Shown here one piece after another: positions 48,105 to 57,733 of a stretch of 64,000 nt of DNA. The notes under the pieces are model-generated. The model saw nothing but the letters and a program-made list of their open reading frames with translations, was not told where the DNA came from and made no database searches. A program made the position numbers and the translations under genes. The stretch comes from Arenibacter palladensis (GTDB lineage Bacteria; Bacteroidota; Bacteroidia; Flavobacteriales; Flavobacteriaceae). The stretch lies in assembly GCF_900129275.1 (NCBI RefSeq), contig NZ_FQUX01000002.1, positions 685,795 to 749,794 on the forward strand. The letters are read 5' to 3'. The number at the start of each line of letters is the position of its first letter. Position 1 is the first letter of the stretch.

Positions 48105-50132
48105 TTACCATATCTTAATTCTTTCCTCTTCTGGTTTGAAATTTCGATCCCCCGGTTTAACATCAAAAGCGTTGTAAAATGGGGTAAAGTTCATTAAGGG
48201 ACCATTTACTCGCCAAATAGGGGGCGAATGCGGATCGGTCATTACATAGTTGCGCAGGAATTCCTCCCGCATTTTTACACGCCAAATATTGGCTACGGAG
48301 AGAAAAAACCGCTGGTCTGGGGTATAGCCTCCTATTTTGGTAGAATCCTGCCCCTGTTCTGTTAGTTTAAACGCATCATAGGCAATGGCAATTCCAGCGT
48401 TATCTGCCGTGTTTTCCCCAACCGTCAAGGCACCCTTTAAATGGATACTATCCAAAACCGTAAAGGCAGAATATTGGTCTATAATTTTTTGCGTTTTTGC
48501 CTTGAACTGGGTATAATCGTCCTCTGTCCACCAATTGGCAACGTTTCCGTTTTTGTCATATTGTGCCCCTTGGTCATCAAAGGCATGTGTAAACTCGTGA
48601 CCTATCACCATTCCAATTCCTCCATAATTCACGGCATCATCCGCATAAAGATCAAAATATGGAGCTTGTAATATACCAGCGGGAAACACAATTTCGTTCA
48701 ACGCAGGATTGTAATAAGCCGTTACAGTAGAAGGGGTAGTATGCCACTCGTCCCGATTGGGCGCCTTATTTAGTTGCTTAAGTTCGTACAGATATTCATC
48801 TTTTTGCAGGTTCACCACGTTTTCAAAGAATTTATCCCGATCTATTTCCACATTGTAAGTTCTCCATACATCTGGATAACCTATTTTTTTGTTAATGGCA
48901 TATAGTTTTTCCTTGGCCTTCAACTTGGTGCTGTCGCCCATCCAATCCAGATTCTCGATACGTTTCTCCAATACTTTCTGAAAATTATTAACAAGATCCA
49001 GTGCCCGCTTTTTGGCATCTTCCTTAAAATAGCGCTTAACATATAATTGTCCCAAGGCAAAGCCTATTTGTTCATCTACGCGGCGTACCATCTGCTTGGC
49101 CCGTGGTTGTTGTTGCGCCTGACCGGTTAAAACTTTACTATATTCAAAAGCAATATCCCTAAAGGGTTTGCTTAAAATATTGGCATAAGAATCCATGGAG
49201 TGTGCTTTCAGGTACCATTTCCACTGGGCTAAAGGCACCTTGGTCAGCAACTTGTTTAAAGTGTCATAATAATTGGGTTGTGAAACCTCCAAAGAATCGA
49301 CCTCCGCTCCTAGATTTTTTAATAGTGCCCTCCAACCCAAGTTGGAATGTTTTTTCTCAAGTTCGGAAACGGCCATTTTGTGATAGTTTTCTTTTATGAC
49401 CCTTCGTTCTATACGCGTTTTATGGACTTGCGCCAATTGTTTTTCAATTTCGTATACAATAGCTGCCTGAGCTTTGGCATCCTTATCCCCTACCAACTCG
49501 AACAGCGAGGTCAGATATGTTTGGTAAGCCTCTTGAACCTTTTTCACAGAAGCATCTTCCTGAAAATAATAATCGCGATCGGGCATGCCCAACCCTGTCT
49601 GGGCAACATGCATAATATTTAGGGAACTATTTTTCTGATCTGGGGAAATATAGGGAGCAACCATGGAATAATCCCCATTCTTGATCTGGGTGGCCACAAA
49701 ATCCATTATGCCGGAAATATCACTAATCGCCTCAATTTCATCCAAGATAGGTTGTATGGGTGTAATTCCTCTTTCATCAATACTTAGGGTATCTATCCCC
49801 GAGGCATAAAAATCGCCTACCTTTTGTTCTATACTCCCTTTGGGATGTTCTTGCTGGGATACTTCCTGTAATATATTTTTTAGCAATTCCTGCTGAGGAA
49901 TATTTAAAAACCGATAGGACCCTACCCCTACCTGATCTTCTGCGATTATGGCTTTATCGAACCATTTTTTATTAACATGATTAAAGAAATCGTCCCCGGG
50001 CCTAATGGAATCTGTAATTCCGTCAAAAACAACGGTCTTATTATCGGGTTCAACATTATTCTTATTGGAAGACTCATTTTTACAGGAAAAAAATAAACAG
50101 AAAATCAAAGAGAAATAACATAGGAATTTCAT
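48105..50132 (-). CDS. M13-family (PepO/neprilysin-like) zinc metallopeptidase, lipoprotein
   Basis: A 675-aa lipoprotein: lipobox FFSC (Cys17). The peptidase M13 N-domain starts IRPGDDFFNHVNKKWFD. The active site is VIGHEFTHAFDDQG (HEFTH about 505-509) and the second zinc/Glu motif is GENTADNAG (about 568-576). A C-terminal YNAFDVKPGD near the end is typical. It cleaves peptides and acts in the periplasm, anchored to a membrane. Single gene. Confidence 0.95.
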   Translation of the reverse strand: MKFLCYFSLIFCLFFSCKNESSNKNNVEPDNKTVVFDGITDSIRPGDDFFNHVNKKWFDKAIIAEDQVGVGSYRFLNIPQQELLKNILQEVSQQEHPKGSIEQKVGDFYASGIDTLSIDERGITPIQPILDEIEAISDISGIMDFVATQIKNGDYSMVAPYISPDQKNSSLNIMHVAQTGLGMPDRDYYFQEDASVKKVQEAYQTYLTSLFELVGDKDAKAQAAIVYEIEKQLAQVHKTRIERRVIKENYHKMAVSELEKKHSNLGWRALLKNLGAEVDSLEVSQPNYYDTLNKLLTKVPLAQWKWYLKAHSMDSYANILSKPFRDIAFEYSKVLTGQAQQQPRAKQMVRRVDEQIGFALGQLYVKRYFKEDAKKRALDLVNNFQKVLEKRIENLDWMGDSTKLKAKEKLYAINKKIGYPDVWRTYNVEIDRDKFFENVVNLQKDEYLYELKQLNKAPNRDEWHTTPSTVTAYYNPALNEIVFPAGILQAPYFDLYADDAVNYGGIGMVIGHEFTHAFDDQGAQYDKNGNVANWWTEDDYTQFKAKTQKIIDQYSAFTVLDSIHLKGALTVGENTADNAGIAIAYDAFKLTEQGQDSTKIGGYTPDQRFFLSVANIWRVKMREEFLRNYVMTDPHSPPIWRVNGPLMNFTPFYNAFDVKPGDRNFKPEEERIKIW

Positions 50133-50480
50133 AGCAGAATTGTTTTATTCGCTCTAAGATATGTTTTTCTTATTATTTAACTATGGGATTTAGTTCATAG
50201 ATAGCAATAAATATTGTGGTGATAACATGTCAGGTTCAGTCCAAATTGAAAAGGTCTTTATCTGAAGTAGGTGTTTAATAAAGTTAAGGTCAGGGTGATT
50301 CAGCAAACTATACAGAAAAAACGCCCTTTCCCTTTAAATGCGGTATCTGCCTTTGGAATTATTAGATAGAAGATCAATGAAGTCCCTACACATAGACTAC
50401 CCTATACTACGCAAAAAAAAAGGAGGATAATTAAATAAATAATTACCCTCCTTCCCACTAATCAACCAATCTAACCTTCT
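50133..50480. other. 348-bp spacer
   Basis: No gene. It holds the terminator at 50413-50453; otherwise nothing recognised. Confidence 0.4.
50413..50453 (-). terminator. Terminator of the second DUF6515 gene
   Basis: Minus strand: AAGGAGG (50447-50453 arm) pairs with CCTCCTT (50420-50426 arm), extended by TAATTA-type pairs, followed by nine T (50413-50421). Confidence 0.85.
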
Positions 50481-51077
50481 TTATTCCATTTCTATAAAGC
50501 CTACTACTTCGTAAGCCCTGCTGCCATTTATCTGTACTTTCTCGTAAAGGATGCTGGCATATTCGTAATATTCCATTCCATCTATAGCTACTTTTTCATA
50601 ATCGTCCGGTAGCTCATACACTATAGTACCTATTTCGGGCTCTACCACTTCATATTCATTATTTATTTGAACATAAAATACCCCTTGGGCATTATAATAG
50701 TTGTAATTATTATAAGTGACCCGCTTATAATCTGAGGGCAAGCTACTTAATCTGAATCCTATTTTAGGGGCAATTACGATATACCTCCCCCTGGATTGTG
50801 TATAATACTTGTTGTTGGCATAATAATAATCCTGCCCCTTGTACTTAATAACTTTTCTATCGGGTACTGAACGCACTGAGACTACTTTTCGCACTGGAGT
50901 TTTATAGGTAACCTTTGTGCTTGGTACTCTATTGTAGACCGTTTTCTTTACCGTGCTTGTCTTGGTATCCCTATTGGATTTGGAATTTGAGTTCCCAACG
51001 GATTGCCCGGAAGCTTGTGTTACAAAGGCAATAGCAAGTAAAACTGATAAACTGTATATTCTAATAAATGCTTTCAT
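50481..51077 (-). CDS. DUF6515-type secreted protein, copy 2
   Basis: A 198-aa paralogue of the gene at 43001, with the same signal peptide, basic linker and Y-rich beta blocks (KYKGQDYYYANNKYY, YNNYNYYNAQGVFY, IDGMEYYEYASILYE). The C-terminal 140 residues are far more alike than the linkers. Function unknown; a secreted beta-repeat protein. Own terminator. Confidence 0.83.
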   Translation of the reverse strand: MKAFIRIYSLSVLLAIAFVTQASGQSVGNSNSKSNRDTKTSTVKKTVYNRVPSTKVTYKTPVRKVVSVRSVPDRKVIKYKGQDYYYANNKYYTQSRGRYIVIAPKIGFRLSSLPSDYKRVTYNNYNYYNAQGVFYVQINNEYEVVEPEIGTIVYELPDDYEKVAIDGMEYYEYASILYEKVQINGSRAYEVVGFIEME

Positions 51078-51509
51078 AATCTTTAAGATTTTAGGTTCTG
51101 ATCGTTATTAATACGTAAACTTTGAAACGTATTCATAAGCCAAAGGTATAGGTACCTAATAGAACTATGAAAGCAAATAGACAATGACTGGATTTCTATC
51201 TATGAATATTAGAATTTAACAGATTAAAATAAAAGGACTACCAGTAAATGTCGGGTATTACCGGCTGTAAAGCCATGGATGTTTTTGTTGTTTTCACTGA
51301 CCGCTGCTAGTTAGTGCACCAAAAGATTAATGGTTATAAGGATTTTGACCACCCCTTTGCTTTCTGAAATAGCCACGGAAAGCATGTTATTGCATTTCTG
51401 TAGAGAGTTCTTGGCCATGAACGGTTTATTAATTTCAAGGTATTATAATACTTTGTAGCACAAATAAAATATGCACCGCTTATTTGGCCCCGACAGTAAT
51501 TGTTAAGTT
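51078..51509. other. 432-bp spacer
   Basis: Leader of the DUF6515 gene and 3' region of the GNAT gene. No gene, repeat or clear terminator. Confidence 0.4.
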
Positions 51510-51968
51510 CTAATGATTGAAATGCATCTTCATCCCCTCATGGCTGTCCTTAAACCCAAGTTTTGTATAAAAGGCTATTGCCTTGGGCCTTTTCTTGTCC
51601 GTGGTCAACTGCAACACATGGGCCTTTCTTTCTTTTGCCCTACTTATGGCCCATTCAAACATTTTGGTTCCCATACCCGTTCCCCTATGATCCTTCCTAA
51701 TTCTTACCGCTTCAATCTGGGCTCTTACTCCTCCGCGATAGGTGAGGTATTGGATAAAGGATAATTGCAAGGTGCCTACCACCTCGCCCACTTCATTTTC
51801 CACAACTATAAGTTCCTGGTTGTTATCGTTGGTTATATTCTCAAAAGCCTCATAATACTCCTCAGGGAGGGGTATTTTGAAATCCTCCCTAGTTTTTCCC
51901 AACTCATCATCTGCAATCATTTCTACAATTGCTAGAACATCATCTATTGTTGCTTTTCTAAATTTCAT
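51510..51968 (-). CDS. GNAT-family N-acetyltransferase
   Basis: A 152-aa acetyltransferase. Motif A (VRIRKDHRGTGMGTKMFEWAI, about 90-110; the RGTGMG loop binds the acetyl-CoA pyrophosphate) and the C-terminal AIAFYTKLGF are present. Substrate unknown. Its first 11 nt overlap the end of the upstream membrane-protein gene, so it is the last gene of the AraC-linked cluster. Confidence 0.9.
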   Translation of the reverse strand: MKFRKATIDDVLAIVEMIADDELGKTREDFKIPLPEEYYEAFENITNDNNQELIVVENEVGEVVGTLQLSFIQYLTYRGGVRAQIEAVRIRKDHRGTGMGTKMFEWAISRAKERKAHVLQLTTDKKRPKAIAFYTKLGFKDSHEGMKMHFNH

Positions 51969-52377
51969 TTTTAGTTCTATTAACTGTTCCTTTTAACCTT
52001 TCAACCATTAATATGTACAAAACCAATATAAAGGCCATCCCAAATCCTAAAACACCAATATTAACTCCCAATAATGTTTTTTCACTTCCATCCAAATATT
52101 TCATGGAACCACCATAAGCATTCTTTAAGCCATAAGCCAATAAGAAGCCCCCTGTTACCAATAAACTTAAAATACCACTGATCTTGGTTTCCTTTTTAAC
52201 CCAAACCAACCATAGACAAAGCGCCCCTATACCAGAATTTGTAATTAATTGCCATACCTCATGTATTCTAACATGGGGAGTCCAATTGGGATTGAAAACA
52301 TGGGTTTCATTGATTTCCAAAAAAGGAACCACAATAGCATAAAGTAGAACACTGAAGGTTATTATTGATCTTTTCAT
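51958..52377 (-). CDS. Membrane protein, 139 aa
   Basis: Four hydrophobic segments (about 5-20, 47-60, 68-86, 104-126). It starts KRS and ends in a charged tail. The central loop has an HVFNPNWTPHVRIHEVWQ motif, His-rich and aromatic, as in small conserved inner-membrane proteins of Bacteroidota. Function unknown. It overlaps the GNAT gene by 11 nt and starts 4 nt after a small-protein gene. Confidence 0.8.
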   Translation of the reverse strand: MKRSIITFSVLLYAIVVPFLEINETHVFNPNWTPHVRIHEVWQLITNSGIGALCLWLVWVKKETKISGILSLLVTGGFLLAYGLKNAYGGSMKYLDGSEKTLLGVNIGVLGFGMAFILVLYILMVERLKGTVNRTKNEI

Positions 52378-52381
52378 GTGC

Positions 52382-52675
52382 TTATAAGTTTTCGTACAAT
52401 TTTTCGGTTGCCTTTTTGAGATCAGCCTTAGGTAAAAACTGGTCGGCTATAGTGAGTATAGCATTTAAATTATCCCGAAATCTTTCTAATTTAATTTCAC
52501 CTGGTTTGATGGATGTCTGCAATAAATGCAACGCCATATCGGCCAAAAGCATACGCTGTTTATCCAACCACTCCGTATCACCTTTATTCGCGGGATTATT
52601 CAAATAACTCTTTTCAACTTGACTATGCAACGCCCAACTAATGTCCAATATTTTTAATTTCTCTTCTTTGGTCAT
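52382..52675 (-). CDS. Small helical protein, 97 aa
   Basis: A charged, helical protein with no signal peptide or membrane segment. Motifs: EEKLKILDISWALHSQVEK and LLADMALHLLQTSIKPGEIK. Family not recognised. It is embedded in a compact cluster, 3 nt downstream of the tautomerase gene, so a real gene is likely. Confidence 0.72.
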   Translation of the reverse strand: MTKEEKLKILDISWALHSQVEKSYLNNPANKGDTEWLDKQRMLLADMALHLLQTSIKPGEIKLERFRDNLNAILTIADQFLPKADLKKATEKLYENL

Positions 52676-52678
52676 CTT

Positions 52679-53035
52679 TTAGTCATCTTTTTTAATCATC
52701 GATTTATTAAAATAAGTTGCCTCTTCAAAATCCCGAATGTTTATGGATATAATCGGGACTTCCGGAAACACTTGCTTTAATTTGGTTACCACTGCTTTTG
52801 ATAACATAGCCTTTTGTTCTACCGTCCTTCCTTCCATAATATTGGCAAAAATGTGAACAAAATCATTCTTAGAGTTCCCAATATTGTAATATTTAAATGG
52901 ATTGATTCTCACCTTTATATCCCCAGGATCAAAAAGTTCGGTAGACTCGGCGGCATCATATACATTTTGCATAATCTCCTGAGGTGATTTTAATGAAACA
53001 ATGTTTTCCGAACAATCTATTATAAAATGTGGCAT
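52679..53035 (-). CDS. 5-carboxymethyl-2-hydroxymuconate isomerase-like tautomerase
   Basis: A 118-aa member of the tautomerase superfamily (HpaF/CHMI type): MPHFIIDCSENI with the catalytic Pro exposed after Met removal, and RINPFKYYNIG and FVHIFANIMEGRTVEQKAML as in CHMI. Such enzymes isomerise oxidised aromatic breakdown products. It lies 4 nt after the NmrA-like gene, with an anthrone-oxygenase-like gene upstream, so it may act on an aromatic or quinoid compound. Confidence 0.88.
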   Translation of the reverse strand: MPHFIIDCSENIVSLKSPQEIMQNVYDAAESTELFDPGDIKVRINPFKYYNIGNSKNDFVHIFANIMEGRTVEQKAMLSKAVVTKLKQVFPEVPIISINIRDFEEATYFNKSMIKKDD

Positions 53036-53039
53036 ACGT

Positions 53040-53921
53040 TTAAGGTTTTAATAATTCTTTCCCGTTATCACTTACTGTATTTTGTAAAGAAGGTGGATTC
53101 CAAATTCCTGTATCTGTAGTTTCCTTTACATATTCCGAGAAATCCTTTGGCTTTCTTCCCAATACTTTCTCGATATCATGTGTAATCTCCGCATTGTCCG
53201 GGTTGCCAAGAACCTCCGTAAACAAGTACTCTATCAGCCAAACAAAATCGGCAGGGACTCCCTGTTGCTTCATTACTTGGGTATAGGCCGAAAGGGCTAT
53301 TGGCGTAAATGCAATTTCCCTTCCAGTGGCTTCCGCAATTTCCCGGATCACTTCTTTAAAGGTAAGTTGTCTTGGACCCGTAAGTTGGTAAATCTGTCCA
53401 TTGTGCTTTTCGTTCAACAAGGCGGCTACGGCCACATCGGCAATATCATCCGTATCTACGTAGGGAACTTTAACATCTGCCTGTGGCAAGGCTACAAAGC
53501 CCTCCAAAATAGGTTCCAAGAAGAAGCTTTCACTAAAATTTTGATTAAACCAGCTAGCCCTAACAATGGTATAGTCCAGACCAGAGTGAATCACCACTTG
53601 TTCACAGAGTTCAGCTTCGCGCTCTCCTTTTCCAGATAAGAGCACTATCTTTTTCACGCCCGATTGTTTGGCTTTTCTGATCAATTCCTCTATTGCCTCC
53701 AAAGCTCCCGGAACCGCTAGGTCTGGTTGAAAGGTGATATAGACTTTGTCCATCCCTAGTAGGCTCTCCGACCAGGTTTCTGGTTGTTCCCAATCAAAGG
53801 CCGGGGAAGCCGATCTGGAACCTATCCTCACCTTATGGCCAGCCTTAATTAATCTATCTACTACTTTGCGGCCCGTCTTACCAGTACCGCCGATGACTAA
53901 AATATTATTCTTGTTTTCCAT
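53040..53921 (-). CDS. NmrA-family NAD(P)-binding protein (QOR2-like)
   Basis: A 293-aa Rossmann-fold protein. Nucleotide motif GGTGKTGRKVVDRL (11-24), phosphate-binding Arg in RIGSRS, KIVLLSGKGE, YTIVRASWFNQNFSE and VPYVDTDDIADVA are typical of NmrA/HSCARG and NAD(P)H:quinone oxidoreductase 2. Probable role: quinone reduction or NADP sensing. In the AraC-linked cluster between the anthrone-oxygenase-like and tautomerase genes. Confidence 0.92.
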   Translation of the reverse strand: MENKNNILVIGGTGKTGRKVVDRLIKAGHKVRIGSRSASPAFDWEQPETWSESLLGMDKVYITFQPDLAVPGALEAIEELIRKAKQSGVKKIVLLSGKGEREAELCEQVVIHSGLDYTIVRASWFNQNFSESFFLEPILEGFVALPQADVKVPYVDTDDIADVAVAALLNEKHNGQIYQLTGPRQLTFKEVIREIAEATGREIAFTPIALSAYTQVMKQQGVPADFVWLIEYLFTEVLGNPDNAEITHDIEKVLGRKPKDFSEYVKETTDTGIWNPPSLQNTVSDNGKELLKP

Positions 53922-53964
53922 TTTTATTGTTATTTAAATTTATTTTTAAGAATTATGAAGACTA

Positions 53965-54471
53965 TTAAATATTGTTCTTTGTGGCTTGTATTAACCCTAT
54001 TAGCAGTAAGAGAAAGGAAATAACCGAGGTGATGGTCCTAATAAGGTGCAAACGATTCCATTTTAGTTCGAAGCTTTCCCTCAATTGTCCCAATTCGTTC
54101 CCGCTTGCCGTATTCAAATTAACTTTATCCAGCATCTCATTTAAAGGAACGTTCCCGAAAATGGTGACTAGCACAACTCCAAAGAAGTAGGTAGCCGTGG
54201 CCGAAGCCAATAGCCACATAAGTGTAGCCGGACTTCCTTTGAACCAATACAAACAGATAAACCCGAGTATGGAAGGACCAAAGAACACCACAAAGAACAG
54301 GGGATTTATTATGGTTCGGTTCATTTGTTGAAAGGACATCAAATAACCCTGGTCATCCAACCTTCCAATTCCGGGGGTAATGGCATTGGTCCAAGTGAAG
54401 CATAGTCCCGCCGATAGACCGGTCAATATTATCAATACGCTGATCAATATAGTTTCAAGTGTGATATCCAT
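53965..54471 (-). CDS. DUF1772 (anthrone-oxygenase-like) membrane protein
   Basis: A 168-aa protein with four membrane segments (about 8-27, 57-76, 84-106, 145-162). The FTWTNAITPGIGRLDDQGYL and IFGNVPLNEMLDKVN motifs are characteristic of DUF1772. Family members include fungal anthrone oxygenases that oxidise anthrones to anthraquinones; bacterial members are mostly untested. It starts 4 nt after the upstream gene's stop. The CHMI-type tautomerase and quinone-reductase-like neighbour are consistent with aromatic chemistry. Confidence 0.88.
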   Translation of the reverse strand: MDITLETILISVLIILTGLSAGLCFTWTNAITPGIGRLDDQGYLMSFQQMNRTIINPLFFVVFFGPSILGFICLYWFKGSPATLMWLLASATATYFFGVVLVTIFGNVPLNEMLDKVNLNTASGNELGQLRESFELKWNRLHLIRTITSVISFLLLLIGLIQATKNNI

Positions 54472-54475
54472 GGCC

Positions 54476-54877
54476 TTAATTCTTTAGAAGTTTAGTTTTT
54501 GGGTAAACACGGGAATACCAGTACAACACGGATACCAATAAAAACTCAGCCGCTATGATCCAGAATCCCAAGGAGGTAAAAAAGCTAAAATGACTACCTC
54601 CTTTTGGGATTACGAAGAAGGGGACCGTGATTAAAGCGTCCAATATAACAGCAGTCAACAACATGGTTTGCCCCACCAGATATCCGTGGGTTTGAAGGTC
54701 CTTTTTGTAGTAAAAAGTACATCCGAACCAGACCAAAGGTATCACCACAACAAACAATACAAGATTTGCCTGAGTCTCCATATTTTCCATGATGGGTATA
54801 CTATAAGAAACTGAATAAAAAAGAATGGCAATAATCCAAATGACTATTCCAATAAGCAGTGCGCGTTTAATTTTCAT
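54476..54877 (-). CDS. Small membrane protein (possibly DUF5367)
   Basis: A 133-aa protein with four hydrophobic segments (about 7-27, 37-57, 66-90, 98-118). KIKRALLIGIVIWI at the start and VVIPLVWFGCTFYYKKD in the second helix are like DUF5367, a tentative assignment. First gene of the cluster, 92 nt downstream of an AraC-type regulator on the same strand. Confidence 0.72.
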   Translation of the reverse strand: MKIKRALLIGIVIWIIAILFYSVSYSIPIMENMETQANLVLFVVVIPLVWFGCTFYYKKDLQTHGYLVGQTMLLTAVILDALITVPFFVIPKGGSHFSFFTSLGFWIIAAEFLLVSVLYWYSRVYPKTKLLKN

Positions 54878-54969
54878 GACTTTTATTTTTTAAAGTTACA
54901 TGCCAAAATTATTGGAGTGCGCTTAGGACGGCTTGTCCCAAATGGAGTAAGATTTGTTCGAAAAGGAAT

Positions 54970-55824
54970 TTACTTGATCTGACTAGGTCTATAGCCAAAT
55001 TTTTTCTCAAAGGCGTTGGAAAATGAACTTAGACTATCATAGCCTACATGCCAGGCAGCTTCCTGTACCGAAGCATCCCGATTTCTGATCAACTTATGGG
55101 CCAAGGTCAATCGTTCGTTTTGAAGGTATTTGAACACGGGAACGCCAAAATATGCCTTAAAGTCTTTTTTTAATTTAAAGGTATTTAACCCTATTTGCCT
55201 GGAAAGCTCGTTAAGGGAAGGAGGGTTATCAATATTCTTCAATAAAATATCTTTGGCCTCATTGAGTTGGCCTCGTTCCTGGACGTTTATTTTTTCTGTT
55301 TTTAAGCTGGCCAATTGGCCAAAAAAATGGGAAAGCAGCGCTGTTATCTGACTTCGGAAAAACATCATTTTGGTTTTTCCCTCGTATTGAATATTAAATA
55401 AACTATCAACAATGGCTTGCATTTCCGGAGTCATGATAAAATGTGGTCCTTCCACATAATGATCCGAAGGGTTCACCAACTGTGCCAACATTTCTCCGAA
55501 TAATTCACCTTCTTGATTGGGAAGTTTATCCAGTACTTTTATGGAAGTGGCAATTACCAAGCATTCCAATGGCTTGGAGGAGGAGACCGTATGTATAAAT
55601 TCTACCTTATCATCCGCATAAAATGAAAGTGCCAATCCCTTGGTATAATTGAAGTCTTTTTGTTTGTCCCCATATTTTACCTTTAAATCAACATTTCCTG
55701 AACCATAAAAAGCAACCGCGATCAAAGGCTCTTCAAAGGAGCATGAATCTATGGTAGCCTCATTTACTTTGGCTTCTTCTACCAAAATAATAAAGTCGTT
55801 TATATCTATAATATCCCTTGTCAT
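54970..55824 (-). CDS. AraC-family regulator
   Basis: A 284-aa protein. N-terminal sensor (about 20-150) of the PchR-like kind and a C-terminal AraC HTH (about 185-284): PPSLNELSRQIGLNTFKLKKDFKAYFG and VQEAAWHVGYDSLSSFSNAFEKKFGYRPSQ. The gene precedes the cluster at 51510-54877 on the same strand, with a 92-nt gap, and probably controls it. Confidence 0.93.
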   Translation of the reverse strand: MTRDIIDINDFIILVEEAKVNEATIDSCSFEEPLIAVAFYGSGNVDLKVKYGDKQKDFNYTKGLALSFYADDKVEFIHTVSSSKPLECLVIATSIKVLDKLPNQEGELFGEMLAQLVNPSDHYVEGPHFIMTPEMQAIVDSLFNIQYEGKTKMMFFRSQITALLSHFFGQLASLKTEKINVQERGQLNEAKDILLKNIDNPPSLNELSRQIGLNTFKLKKDFKAYFGVPVFKYLQNERLTLAHKLIRNRDASVQEAAWHVGYDSLSSFSNAFEKKFGYRPSQIK

Positions 55825-55891
55825 ATAGCGTAGAACGAATTTACAAAATTTTGGGTTTGTACAGCCGGCTACCTATAGATGTCCGTAATAT

Positions 55892-55923
55892 CAAAAAAAT
55901 CCGGCTACCTTTACAAGTAGCCG
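55892..55923 (-). terminator. Terminator of the CotH gene
   Basis: CGGCTAC (55902-55908)/GTAGCCG (55917-55923), 8-nt loop; on the minus strand followed by GATTTTTTT. Confidence 0.82.
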
Positions 55924-55980
55924 AATCTTCATCGGGGGAACAACAAAATTAATCAACCTGACGGTTCATCAACATAAAAA

Positions 55981-57423
55981 CTAATCGTTCAAATAATTAT
56001 TTACTGCTGTAGCACGAGCGCTAACGTGACTATTTAATTGACTTATGGCAGCCTGAAAATCGGCACTTGAACTTAGAAATGAAAACCCGGAAACTTCAAG
56101 GTTGGCATACGGTTCTACCAATGCCGAATAGACTGCATATTTGGATTGCATAGTACTCACATTAAAGGCATTATCTACCACTTCCAGTACATAGGCATCA
56201 TACTGTGCCCTATAGGTGGCATCCTCATACAAATATCCTATTAATGGCCATTGGGTATGATTTAGATCTGAAAAATCCAAAGCCAATGACCCTTCCCTAT
56301 TACCATTTTGCAAAGCCTCATTATTATCCCATGGTATCCATGATAATTTTTCCGTATCCGGATTATTGTACAGATAATAATTATGGGTCATTCTGCCATA
56401 AGTATCCCAATTTTGAATTACGGTATTAACAGCCAAATATTTCAAAAAGGTATCAGTGTCAAAAACACTTTCCAAATTGGCACGCCAAGTTTCGGGATCC
56501 GTTGTTCTGTTTGTTGCATGCAAAGCCGTAAAGACACTTTGTATATCGCTAAAATCGGCCTCATCCTCATTGGTCTTCTTTACAAATACATCTTCGGTGA
56601 ATGTGCCCTCTGCAAAACTGGCACCGGTGCCATCAGGTTTGTATAAATTACCATCATTATCCGAAAACTGGGTATCTATTACCGTGTCATCAACTTCTTC
56701 AACCAAAGTATACACTCCAAAATATTGTGGTCCATCGCCATGATCCACATAAACGGTATAAAACGCGGCGTGTGAACTTGCTATACCGGCATCCCTGAAA
56801 ATATCGGTAGCCACCTTTTCCCTTAACATGGATTTGTCATTGTAGTTATTTTTCAAACTCAATTTCTTAAAACCATAAAATCGTTGATTGTCTATTTGGG
56901 GATATTGATCTTCAAATTCATCAAAATCAAGCTTGAAGGATAATTTTAGGATACCACTGCTCCAGCTCGACTGTAAACTGGAATTGCCTTTAAAACGCAC
57001 ACCTACCCTATACCATTCCTTGCCATTGTACATAACATCACCAGGGACAAAAATAGGGTCTTCATCTACCTCTGCCAATCCACCTCCACCAGGTCCTCCA
57101 CTTCCACCAAAAGCTCCATAAAGTGAAGTCATATCATCCAGCATACTCTGCCAACGCTCTTCGGTGATTACAATATCCAATCGTTTTACAGCTTCATCCT
57201 CAAAAACTTCATCAAAATTTGGATCTGCGGATTTGCTATGTGTGTCATCGGTCCAGTCCACGGCTTCAAAATCGGTATCGGAATAGGTCTCTACATAGGT
57301 TCCACTTTCTATTACCACTTCCCCCTCATCTACCGACGTACTTACCGCGGCATCGTTGGAGCAGGAAAGCACCACAAATAATTGCGTCATCAATAAAAAC
57401 AATAAGCTTAATTTTCTCATCAT
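55981..57423 (-). CDS. CotH kinase-family lipoprotein
   Basis: A 480-aa lipoprotein: lipobox VLSC (Cys21). CotH-type domain from about 75: RLDIVITEERWQSMLDD, YRVGVRFKGNSSLQSSW, KLSFKLDFDEFEDQYPQI, RFYGFKKLSLKNNYNDKSMLREKVA, and the metal/nucleotide-site region YLAVNTVIQNWDTYGRMTHNYYLY with SWIPWDNNEAL. CotH enzymes are secreted or spore-coat kinases with an atypical kinase fold; substrate here unknown. Either of the first two Met codons may start. Monocistronic. Confidence 0.9.
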   Translation of the reverse strand: MMRKLSLLFLLMTQLFVVLSCSNDAAVSTSVDEGEVVIESGTYVETYSDTDFEAVDWTDDTHSKSADPNFDEVFEDEAVKRLDIVITEERWQSMLDDMTSLYGAFGGSGGPGGGGLAEVDEDPIFVPGDVMYNGKEWYRVGVRFKGNSSLQSSWSSGILKLSFKLDFDEFEDQYPQIDNQRFYGFKKLSLKNNYNDKSMLREKVATDIFRDAGIASSHAAFYTVYVDHGDGPQYFGVYTLVEEVDDTVIDTQFSDNDGNLYKPDGTGASFAEGTFTEDVFVKKTNEDEADFSDIQSVFTALHATNRTTDPETWRANLESVFDTDTFLKYLAVNTVIQNWDTYGRMTHNYYLYNNPDTEKLSWIPWDNNEALQNGNREGSLALDFSDLNHTQWPLIGYLYEDATYRAQYDAYVLEVVDNAFNVSTMQSKYAVYSALVEPYANLEVSGFSFLSSSADFQAAISQLNSHVSARATAVNNYLND

Positions 57424-57733
57424 TGTATACTTTAGGACTATTATTACCTTACAAAGATGTTAATAGGAAGTAAATGAATTTAGTAAAATCAGCGAATGCC
57501 GTATTCTTTTAAGTAAATAGGGATAATTATTTGGTGAGTAAATTAATGGATCTCCAGAAAAGTGATACATTGCGGTACTATTTATAAAAGAGTCTTAAGG
57601 GCGCCTTCCCCATATCCAGAAATTAATTTATTAGTGATTCTGCCTTTTTCCCGGATTCCCTAATCAAAGCACTTGCCAAAGCGGTGGTTGCATCTATAAT
57701 TAGACTATACTCTCCTAATTGTAGCTTTGCCCA
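57424..57733. other. 310-bp spacer
   Basis: Upstream of CotH and downstream of the LLM gene. No gene, no clear terminator. Confidence 0.4.
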
